From NCBI GenBank assembly GCA_025769875.1, contig JAGFNK010000901.1, positions 1-18,775 on the forward strand: a DNA stretch of 18,775 nt. Direction: 5' to 3'. The notes under the pieces are model-generated. The model saw only the letters and a program-made list of their open reading frames with translations. It did no database searches and was not told where the DNA came from. Positions 1 through 7,582 of the stretch are shown piece by piece (the stretch's first letter is position 1; every line of letters begins with the position of its first letter). A program made the translations under genes and the position numbers. The DNA comes from Russula earlei (taxonomy: Eukaryota; Basidiomycota; Agaricomycetes; Russulales; Russulaceae).

Positions 1-1185
1 TGAAACTTGGACAGTGGAACCTCATGCACTGTACTAGATGTTTCACTTGTTGGATGTTCACGTTTTGGGGTGCCAACCCCAAGCATGATAATATTACATT
101 ATCCCTACAGCTGAATCCATCCATCCATGATATGATATGACTATTACAACTGTACCGCACAAGAAGGGCACACTTAAGTTCATGGGGCTGGACAAGGACT
201 GAGGGAAGAGTGAAAGAGACAAAATTGAAATGATGATGCAAGGTGTGCATCGAGGCAGCAATAGGCATCGGCATGGGTACATGTGCGTGTAGCTTCTTCA
301 GTGAGTCTCGGCCTCACATGCGTGTGGTCACATCATCGCAAAGGGGGGTGTGCACATTCTGAGGTGTTGTCATGCATTGGAACGTGGGCACAGTGCAGGG
401 AAGCAGGAGGGAGGGGTGTGCTTGCGTCGTGTGTCAAATGTGTCGTCACAACGTGGTGTTGCCAGGGGTCGGCCGTGTTGCTGATATTGGTGCTGCTGCT
501 GTTGTTGTTGTCATTGATCCTGGTGCTGCTGTCATGGCAGAGGCTGAGGTGTGGTCGTTTGAGGCAATGGGGTGGCGAGAGGCAAGGGCCTAGGCGATGG
601 CATTATGGAAAAGCGTGAGCGTCTGAGGGGGTGACTTGCGTGTTGCTTGTGCTGTCATCTTGTGGGTGCGGCGACAAGGTCTTCGCCACTGCAGGTGATG
701 GCAGCGCTCATGGGTGAGGTTGTATGTATGGATGGGGATGCGGTGGAAGGGGAGGAGTGGTGTGGCGTGGCATGGTGCTTGCATCGGCAACTTCTCCTGT
801 GGTGACATTGTGGTGGCAGCTGGTGATCTTTCTGTGGGGGCGGCATTGAGGTAATGATGGGCGATGCTGGATGTGCGGGAACCGCAGGGACGATGGGAGC
901 GGGCAATGTGAAGGCGTGACATTTCGGCAACCATACCCGCTGTTACAGGACAGGGGGGGGAACGCGGCGGTGTGGGTTTTGCCTGGAGTCGCGTAGAAGC
1001 GCGGCTGTGTGCACGCATACGTTGGGCAGCAGAGAGGTGATGTCGTGCCGGGCGGGAGAGCGGGTAAATGTGTGCACGCACCGGGGGGGTCTAGGGGGCA
1101 TGATCCATTCATCATGAAGGGAAAGTAGGATGTTCACATCCTCAGAAAGCGCCCAAGAGTGTCCTGCCGGTGAGAAGGGACGAGC
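1..1185 (+). repeat. Left arm of ~2.9-kb inverted repeat
   Basis: This arm is the reverse complement of 1686-2861. Position 1 pairs with 2861, and the inner pairing ends at GACGAGC near 1185/1686. The arms are roughly 95% identical by eye, with a few small indels such as one missing GTT triplet in the GCTGCTGTTGTTG microsatellite near 490-510. The left outer end is cut by the window, so the repeat probably extends further. The plus strand is G-rich here and contains several overlapping open frames (for example 283-618 plus and 590-1081 minus) without any domain; these look like a result of low stop-codon density, not genes. It could be the long terminal inverted repeat of a foldback-type DNA element or a segmental inverted duplication. 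No transposase is visible. Confidence 0.9.
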
Positions 1186-1210
1186 TATAAGAAAAGCACC
1201 AGGTGACCTA

Positions 1211-1311
1211 TGTCGGAAAATTGGGAGGGCGATTATATTGGATTTTATAGCATTATATTTAAATATAATCACAATAAAATCCAATATAATCGCCCTCCCA
1301 ATTTTCCGACA
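1211..1311. mobile_element. MITE-like near-perfect palindrome flanked by TA
   Basis: Positions 1209-1247 and 1275-1313 are perfect reverse complements over 39 bases, beginning TATGTCGGAAAATTGGG. The 27-base centre contains a second perfect palindrome, ATTATATTTAAATATAAT (1252-1269). If the outer TA (1209-1210 and 1312-1313) is a target-site duplication, the element is 101 bp, 1211-1311. A short non-coding hairpin with TA duplications is the standard form of Tc1/mariner-derived MITEs. It lies in the unpaired spacer of the large inverted repeat, so it is not part of the arms. The superfamily is an inference from the TA ends only. No coding capacity is present. Confidence 0.75.
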
Positions 1312-1313
1312 TA

Positions 1314-1685
1314 TGTAGGAATAAGTCAGATCACTTGTCTCTCTCTTGTTTTCCTATCTGTAGTCTTGTATTCACAATCGCGGTTCCGGATTTTCTTTCG
1401 CTTGTGCATGCTAGCACTTGGAGTGCTTACTTGCACATTCTCACGCTATTTGAATCTACGTATTGCTTATCCAAGTGGTGGTGACATCGTGCGCATACCT
1501 TTGGCTGATCCCACCCCCAGTCCGTATCACCCAGGTCTCTCCTGGAGGCAACCACAACAGGAAGCAGGATGATTTGTATCAAATGATGGCAATCCAGGAG
1601 ACCTTTGAAGAGACACATCTACTTCTTGCATCCTCAACATCGGAGTCCAAGGCACCTCTGAGTGATGTCGCTGTGGACACGTCGC
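1314..1685. other. Spacer between inverted-repeat arms
   Basis: This sequence has no mirror copy within the window. Overlapping open frames at 1210-1572 plus, 1463-1729 plus and 1427-1618 minus have no recognisable domain; the first reads straight through the MITE palindrome. I see no gene, promoter or RNA here. Confidence 0.5.
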
Positions 1686-2861
1686 GCTCGTCCCTTCTCA
1701 CTGGCAGGACACTCTTCAGCGCTTTCTGAGGATGTGAACATCCTACTTCCCTTCACGACAAATGGATCATGCCCCCTGGACCCCCTCGGTGCATGCACGC
1801 ATTTACGTGCTCTCCCGCCCGGCACGACATCACCTCTCTGCTGCCCAACGTATGCATGCACACAGCCACGCTTCTACGCGACTCCAGGCAAAACCCACGC
1901 CGCCGTGTTCCCCCCCCTGCCCCGTAACAGCGGGTACGGTTGCCGAAATGTCACGCCTTCACATTGCCCGCTCCCGTCGTCCCTGCGGTTCCCGCACATC
2001 CAGCATCGCCCATCATTACCTCGATGCCGCCCCACAGAAAGATCACCAGCTGCCACCACAATGTCACCACAGGAGAAGTCGCCGATGCAAGCACCATGCC
2101 ACACCACTCCTCCCCTTCCACCGCATCCCCATCCATACATACAACCTCACCCATGAGCGCTGCCATCACCTGCAGTGGTGAAGACCTTGTCACTGCACCC
2201 ACAAGATGACAGCACAAGCAACACGCAAGTCACCCCCTCAGACGCTCACGCTTTTCCATAATGCCATCGCCTAGGCCCTTGCCTCTCGCCACCCCATTGC
2301 CTCAAATGACCACACCTCAGCCTCTGCCATGACAGCAGCACCAGGATCAATGACAACAACAGCAGCAGCACCAATATCAGCAACACGGCCGACCCCTGGC
2401 AACACCACGTTGCGACGACACATTTGACACACGACGCAAGCACACCCATCCCTCCTGCTTCCCCGCACTGTGCCCACGTTCCAATGCATGGCAACACCTC
2501 AGAACGTGCACACCCCCCTTTGCGACGATGTGACCACGCACGTGTGAGGCTGAAGACTCACTGAAGAAGCTACACGCACATGTACCCGTGCCGATGCCTA
2601 TTGCTGCCTCGACGCACGCCTTGCATCATCATTTCAATTTTGTCTCTTTCACTCTTCCCTCAGTCCTTGTCCAGCCCCATGAACTTAAGTGTACCCTTCT
2701 CGTGCGGTACAGTTGTAATAGTCATATCATATCATGGATGGATGGATTCAGCTGTAGGGATAATGTAATATTATCATGCTTGGGGTTGGCACCCCAAAAC
2801 GTGAACATCCAACAAGTGAAACATCTAGTACAGTGCATGAGGTTCCACTGTCCAAGTTTCA
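1686..2861 (-). repeat. Right arm of ~2.9-kb inverted repeat
   Basis: This is the inverted partner of 1-1185. The outer end, ggttccactgtccaagtttc and onward to 2861, lies inside the first unit of the 154-bp tandem array. The arm boundary therefore falls in another repeat, and the true end is hidden beyond the left window edge. Most differences from the left arm are transitions at CpG sites. Open frames such as 2246-2497 minus mirror 283-618 plus of the left arm, but they contain only low-complexity Leu runs from the GCT/GTT microsatellite. Confidence 0.9.
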
Positions 2862-3395
2862 AGACAATCCATTGAGAAATGGTTGAGACATGGCAGTATG
2901 AAATTTTGCACGCAGCTCAGCACCCAAAAATTGAAACTTCAAAAACTGAATATTAGGCTCCCATATTTTTGCTGCACCTAGATACAGTATATAAGGTCCC
3001 ACTGTCCACATTTCAAGGCAATCTATTGAGAAACGGTTGAGATATGGCAGATCAAAATTTTGAACTCAAATCACACCCAAAAACCGAAACTTCAAAAACT
3101 AAGAATCAGACCCCAACTCTTGGGCTGCACCTAGATACAGTACATGGGATCCCACTGTCAAAGTTTCAAGTCAATCGGTTCAGAAACAGTTGAGATATGG
3201 CAGTTCAAAGTTTTGCACTCATGTCACCACCCAAAAATCAACATTTCAAGAACTAGATATTAGGCTCCCATATTTTAGCTGCACCTAGATACAACATATA
3301 AGGTTCTACTGTCAAAGTTTCAAGGCAATCTGTTGAGAAACTGTTGAGATATACCAGTTTTATTTTCGCACTCGAAATGACATCCAAAAATGGCA
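2819..3395 (+). repeat. Tandem array, four ~154-bp units
   Basis: The anchor motif (g)gNtcc(c)actgtc-aagtttcaa recurs with its CCACTG/CTACTG core at 2845, 2999, 3152 and 3306, giving periods of 154, 153 and 154 bp. Shared internal blocks include GCTGCACCTAGATACA, GAAAC(G/A)GTTGAGATATGGCAG, TTTTGCACTC and CACCCAAAAA. The fourth unit decays after about 3395. Unit one is partly covered by the right inverted-repeat arm. The array shows no open frame of note and could be a local satellite or the internal array of a larger element. Confidence 0.85.
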
Positions 3396-3588
3396 AGTGC
3401 AAGGTCACGTGAAAACAACGTAAGTAAGCTGCATGGTTGGTGGGTCAGTGACAGTATGGGCCTCAAGTCTTTTTCACACACAAGACTGAGTTATAATCCT
3501 ACACAATTGTCATTTGTCATGTGTAATTTGCCAATAATTATGCTCTGGCCGTGGATATAATTAATAAATGAATACAAAGCACGATCAT

Positions 3589-3931
3589 TCATCCGGTTTT
3601 TTTTTTCAAATTCAATCTACCTTCGACGTCATCAGAAACAGCCCGAAGTTTCTCGTCCGGCTTTTCGCCCTCGCCCGTTTCCGGTCCACGGCTCCTTGCC
3701 ACTTTTTCAAGCTTCGCACGTAAAACTTGATGATGAGGGACCCATTGTGGTGGTTTCGTGGTCCACACGACTTCTACTGTTCTTTCCTTGGGATTCTGGC
3801 CTCTGCAAGGTAAAGTCAACTTCGGGGGAGAAAGAGGTCTTTAAGAGGTCGGCGTACGATGCAGGAAGTGCGAACGATGGAACAATGCCAACAGAGAGGC
3901 AAAATATGGCGAAAATAGAAGAGGTTCGCAT
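3589..3931 (-). CDS. Small secreted protein, copy A (spliced, 95 aa)
   Basis: Two exons read on the minus strand: exon 1 at 3931-3858 (74 nt) and exon 2 at 3802-3589 (214 nt, TGA at 3591-3589). The 55-bp intron starts GTACGC and ends TTGCAG, with a TTGAC branch-like site. Without splicing the frame drifts to an unrelated stop; with splicing it is a clean 288-nt CDS. Residues 1-24 are a strong signal peptide: MRTSS, then a hydrophobic core IFAIFCLSVGIV, then PSFALPA with an Ala-x-Ala-like cleavage site. The mature ~71 residues are charged, lack cysteine, and end in GRLNLKKKTG. A TATAAAT box lies about 165 bp upstream. No known family is recognised. A secreted, possibly effector-like role is inference from the signal peptide and the divergence from copy B. 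Confidence 0.72.
3803..3857 (-). other. Phase-2 intron in secreted-protein gene A
   Basis: The intron is 55 bp and runs GTACGCCGACC to CCTTGCAG on the minus strand, splitting a Ser codon (TC|A). The same intron is present in copy B (5222-5277, 56 bp) at the same point relative to the signal peptide, with nearly the same sequence. Short GT-AG introns of this size are typical of basidiomycetes. Confidence 0.75.
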
Positions 3932-4095
3932 TTTGTATGTGAGGTTATGGATTTCGGAATGGAAGTAGTCGAAGTTGTTGACGTATAAACAAGACAGCAG
4001 CGTAGAAAGGTAACGATTGTCGATCACCAGTACCAGCCAGTGGTAGAATGTAGTGAATGGGGAACACAGCTGGGAGATTTGCGACCAGGCATTGA

Positions 4096-4102
4096 ATTTA
4101 TA
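4096..4102 (-). promoter_or_regulatory. TATA box of secreted-protein gene A
   Basis: TATAAAT on the minus strand lies within CTATAAATTCAATGCC, 165 bp upstream of the ATG. The same box with the same flanks is found in copy B at 5518-5524, 176 bp upstream of its ATG. The implied 5' leader of about 110-130 nt is conserved and pyrimidine-rich near GTTACCTTTC. Confidence 0.55.
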
Positions 4103-4246
4103 GTATGGCAAGTTGGCCTCCCCTCCGAGTCTGTCCACGTCCACAAATTCCGGACCAGGATCATGATGGACAATGCCATACTACATCAGATCCAATTGAT
4201 GTGACGTTGATGGATACATCAAGTATTCCATAGCTATATAACACTG

Positions 4247-4867
4247 ATCTACTCCCACTTGTCGGTGACTGTCTTTTAGTGCTAGTATATAAAGCCTCAG
4301 GATCATTCCCTAGAGCTGAGCAATGCTAATGTGATTGTTAAATGGATATCAGTCTCAGACTTGGAGGAGAGGTACAAATAGAACCCTCGTTTCCTTATCC
4401 TCTCTCGATCACAGCATACTGGGAGGGACGACCGCGATGGGCGAGTCGCGCCTGTCCCAGCCGGTCGGGAGCGTTCGGCAGCAAGCTCTCGCTCGAGCAG
4501 GTCACTAAAGACCGGCAGTCGTGAGTCCCGCTCCGCTCTGGAGCGTGGTCGGACAACTTGACGCCTTTGTCCGACGCTTCGGATACTGAGGACGAGCCAG
4601 GGTTTGAAGGGTCTCTGTCATCCGTTTCCGGGGCCGAGTCTGATGGAGAGCCGGAAGGAGATGATGGCAAAGTGCAGACGCGCGTGGACACACGGCCTTT
4701 ACCCTCGCAGAACGAGCTCAAGACACTTGTCAAGGCCCTGATGGAGTACGCGGAGGTGCTAGAATGGAGAGTGTGGTGGCGGTTTCGGGCCGCCAACGGG
4801 GCGTGCAGAGGAGCGCGATAGCGCAACGCAACACGGCGCGTCCCCAGGACATTTTGATCCCTCACAA
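4247..4867 (+). pseudogene. GC-rich fragment between gene copies, possible retroelement 5' end
   Basis: This segment separates the two duplicate blocks and is absent from both. TATATAAAG at 4286-4294 could be a plus-strand promoter. Downstream, the sequence becomes GC-rich and one frame (4342-4821) is open apart from a single TGA at 4522-4524. Its second half reads LTPLSDASDTEDEPGFEG and then an acidic stretch, ending in a helical LVKALMEYAEVLEWRV. An acidic, Ser-rich start after a TATA box would fit the N-terminus of a Gypsy gag, but no zinc knuckle or gag core is present. I treat it as a degenerate coding remnant of uncertain origin. A GTGAGT at 4521-4526 could be a splice donor, but no acceptor keeping the frame was found. 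Confidence 0.3.
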
Positions 4868-4998
4868 TCTTTTACACAACACAAGACTGAGTTATAATCC
4901 TACACAATTGTCATTTGTCATGTGTAATTTGCTGATGAATTATGCTCTGGCTGTAGATATAGAATACCATAAAGCACGATCACACATGAGGGGGGTTT

Positions 4999-5342
4999 TC
5001 AAGAAGAGCCCCGGAAGAATTTCCTGAGACTGAAACGGCCGGTGGACGATTTGCCAGTAACGTTTTCCGTCCCAGGGCTCTTTTCCTTTTCTCTTCCTCC
5101 CAACTTCTCCATACCAGGGCTGTTTTTCATCTGTTGCTGCTCCAAATAAGGTTCCCCCTCCAAAGCTCTTTGCTTTGCCAAATCATTTTGCTCTGCCAAA
5201 AACTCCACAAATGATCTCGGTCTGCGAGGTAAAGTCAACTTCGTGGGGCAAAAGAGGTCTTTAAGAGGTCGGTGTACCTTGCGAACGATGGAACGATGCC
5301 AACAGAGAGGCAAAATATGGCGAAAATAGAAGAGGTTCGCAT
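4999..5342 (-). CDS. Small secreted protein, copy B (spliced, 95 aa)
   Basis: Exon 1 is 5342-5278 (65 nt), the intron is 5277-5222 (56 bp, GTACAC to CTCGCAG), and exon 2 is 5221-4999 (223 nt, TGA). The spliced CDS is again 288 nt and 95 residues, although the exon boundary lies 9 nt earlier in the coding sequence than in copy A. The first 21 residues are identical to copy A (MRTSS to PSFA). The mature part starts RPRSFVEFLAEQ, is Gln/Glu/Lys-rich (YLEQQQMKNSPG, GREKEKSPGTEN), has no cysteine, and ends GRFSLRKFFRGSS. The tail aligns with GRLNLKKKTG of copy A; the first two thirds do not. A longer unspliced frame extends to 5601, but it runs through the TATA box and leader, so the spliced model is preferred. 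Function is unknown. Confidence 0.72.
5222..5277 (-). other. Phase-2 intron in secreted-protein gene B
   Basis: The intron is 56 bp and runs GTACACCGACC to CCTCGCAG on the minus strand, splitting an Arg codon (AG|A). It carries the same internal blocks as intron A (CTCTTAAAGACCTCTTT and GAAGTTGACTTTACC), including the putative branch site. Confidence 0.75.
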
Positions 5343-5517
5343 TTTGTATGTTATGAGTGAGGTTATGGATTTTGGAATGGAAGCAGTCGAAGTTGTTGAC
5401 GTATAAACAAGACAGCAGTGTGGAAAGGTTTGAACGATTGTTGATCACCGGTACCAGCCAGTGGTAGAATGTAGTGAATGGGGAACACAGCTGGGGAGAT
5501 TTGCGACCAGGCATTGA

Positions 5518-5524
5518 ATTTATA
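5518..5524 (-). promoter_or_regulatory. TATA box of secreted-protein gene B
   Basis: TATAAAT on the minus strand, in the same context as in copy A, lies 176 bp upstream of the ATG at 5342. Confidence 0.55.
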
Positions 5525-5669
5525 GTATGGCAAGTTGGCCTCGACTCCGAGTCTGTCCACGTCCACAAATTCCGGACCAGGATCATGACGGACAAGGCCA
5601 TACTACATCATGATTCAATTGATGCGACATTGATGGATGCATCAAGCATTCCATAGCTATATAACACTG

Positions 5670-6375
5670 CATCAGCAAAATCACAAGAAAATTTATGACT
5701 TTCTAGCTTTACTGTAGGGGGGTCAGGTAGTTGGCCACCCTGACAAGTTGGCCACAGGGGACTTTCTGAACTTTCTAGAGTATTAATGCCTGTGTAGTTG
5801 ATTTGGGCAGTAAGAACTATGTCCAGTGTTGCCTCAAACAAAAGTTCTTACACTGGCAGTGATTGCTTGATGAGTTAGAGGCATCTGATTGCTGCTGTGT
5901 CAGCAATATGACCAATTTGGGAAGGTCACCAGAAGGCTGAACATGGTGGCCATACCACAGGTGATTCATTTCGGATGCAAATCCTTCGAAACTTCATGTT
6001 TTGTGTTTCGTTTCCCTATCTGCTCTTTCTCAGCCATAATTTCTACTGTTATTTCACTTTACTGGCCCATGTCACTCAATTCATTTCTACAACAGTTCCC
6101 ATTTTGCATTTCGGACAGGCTGCATTCAGCAACACCCATTGGGCTCAGATGACAATGTGCATCCAGCACCACCAGGACTTTACATCAGACTGACCTGACC
6201 TCTCACTCATAGACTTCAGAATATTTTAAATGAATTTATTTACACCTCAATGTGCTCAGTGACACTTGTACATGCCTTATCAGCATGTCATCCTTTGGAA
6301 ATTGCTGTGGGACCAGGAGGCGGCAAATGTCCACCTCTGTTTGAGATGGTAGCTATTGGGCATTAAATACTACAA
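5670..6375. other. Gene-free stretch
   Basis: No coding region, RNA gene or mobile-element end is convincing here. A local repeat GTTGGCCACC/GTTGGCCACA occurs near 5730-5757, next to a short hairpin GTCAGG...CCTGAC. Overlapping frames at 5889-6152 and 5975-6193 have no recognisable features. Confidence 0.4.
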
Positions 6376-6410
6376 ACTACAGGGATGCTACTCCTCCAAC
6401 TAAGGGTCCG

Positions 6411-7075
6411 CGAGCCCTTGGTTCAGATGGTGATGACGTCGGAGGATGTGTCATCGGGGTCCGTGTGTAGGCACATGGCGGGGTGAGGACGTTGGTCCAT
6501 AGATGATGACGGAGGGGCAAGCAGGATGAAGGGGAGTTGACGATGGGCAAGAGCAATATGATGAAGGGATAGGGAGTGTAGGGAGCCAACCCAGGGTGCG
6601 CCGAGTTCATATGACTTGATCCAAGGGTGGGTATCGACAGAGAGTAACAGAGAGCAAGCAATGGCCATACCTGAGGCATGACACTCGATGCTCCAGAGGA
6701 GCACCCACATGAGAGTGTGTGTGTGTTTGTGTGTGTTCTCAAGAGAATGGTTCACGCCAGCAGATGAGGAGAGGGCAGGTGCGATAGATTGCAAAACTCA
6801 ACCGTTATTCAAGACTGTAGTTACTAGCCTTAAATCATATTCCTTCAACTGCGAGTCCATGAGCGCAAGGCGCTGTGGACGGGCGAGGCGCTGTGGGCAG
6901 TGAGCCCTCAGATCGAGTGACAATGACGACAGCGAATGCGTCATCAGGGTCGGTGCATAGTCATGTGATGGGTGTGAGGATGACAGTTCATGAATGATGA
7001 TGGAGAGGCGAGAGTGGGATGAAAGGGAGTCAACGACAGGCAAGAGCGATATGAAGAAAAGGTAGGGAGCATGCA
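6411..7075. repeat. Diverged direct repeats in a G/A-rich tract
   Basis: About 6411-6590 and 6899-7075 align as direct copies with many transitions. Shared blocks include GCGTCATC(A/G)GGGTC / TGTCATCGGGGTC, GATGATG(A/G)(C/A)GGAG, GGATGAAAGGGAGT / GGATGAAGGGGAGT, and GGCAAGAGC(A/G)ATATGA. The plus strand is strongly G/A-rich from about 6400 to 7550, which leaves many open but meaningless minus-strand frames rich in Ser, Pro and His. A (GT)n microsatellite lies at 6713-6737. No gene is called. Confidence 0.5.
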
Positions 7076-7582
7076 GACAAAGACACTAGGTGCAGGGGAT
7101 GGATGTGGATGGGGGAGTGCAAGGTGCAAGGTGTGGGCGAACGGGTGTTGTCAGAGTAGATCAGGTTGAGCTGCTGTCGCTGTTCTTGGGCACAGAAGTG
7201 AGGAACATGGTGGTGACATCGAGGAATTGGCACAAGGGAAGGAGAGCATGAAAGGAAAAGAGTGGCAGAAGTTGGATGAAGGAGTGGAGGGAGAGATGAT
7301 GCATGGGAGGTGGGGGCAAGTGCAAGTCATGTCAGTTTCCTGGTCAGCGGGCTCAAACACCTTACAGGTGCATGACACAAACGAGGCAGACTAGTGGTGC
7401 AGGGGATGAATGAAGATGGTAGGGTGTGAGACACAGCCAAACAGTGAAGGACTTGTGCTGTAGGTCGATGCTTGGAGGAGCCGAGCTCTGACTCCAAGAC
7501 CGAAGGTGGGGGTGTTGAGCAGTGAGGCGAGTGACATCAATGGCGATCAACTTGAATCATTGTTGAAGTTCCCAGGCACAGA

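Larger units (their letters stand above)
3467..4246 (-). repeat. Direct duplication block, copy A
   Basis: This block is repeated at 4868-5669 in the same orientation, about 1.4 kb away. The promoter-side part (about 3995-4246 against 5405-5669) is roughly 92% identical by eye. The 3'-flank part (3477-3588 against 4878-4998) is also clearly alignable. Only exon 2 of the enclosed gene is poorly alignable. LTRs were considered, but each copy carries a complete intron-containing gene, so a tandem gene duplication is the better reading. Confidence 0.85.
4868..5669 (-). repeat. Direct duplication block, copy B
   Basis: This is the second copy of the block at 3467-4246. The shared ends are tcttttacacaacacaagac on the left and ctatataacactg on the right. 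Beyond these points the flanks of the two copies are unrelated. Confidence 0.85.

Noticed and set aside
283..1284. Overlapping open frames in the left inverted-repeat arm, with counterparts in the right arm
   Set aside because: Several registers are open at once, products are Leu-, Pro- or His-rich low complexity, and the conservation is explained by the inverted duplication itself.
1210..1572. Plus-strand frame reading through the MITE
   Set aside because: Its first third is the translated palindrome, so it cannot be an ancestral gene.
4521..4600. GTGAGT as splice donor bypassing the TGA at 4522
   Set aside because: The acceptors tested at 4590 and 4600 lead to other stops or lose the acidic frame.
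4999..5601. 200-residue unspliced minus-strand frame
   Set aside because: It translates the TATA box and leader, has no equivalent in copy A, and ignores the conserved GT-AG intron.
3467..5669. Duplicate blocks as LTRs of a short retroelement
   Set aside because: Each block holds a full promoter, signal-peptide exon, intron and terminal exon, the ends lack TG...CA, and the internal part shows no PBS or polypurine tract.
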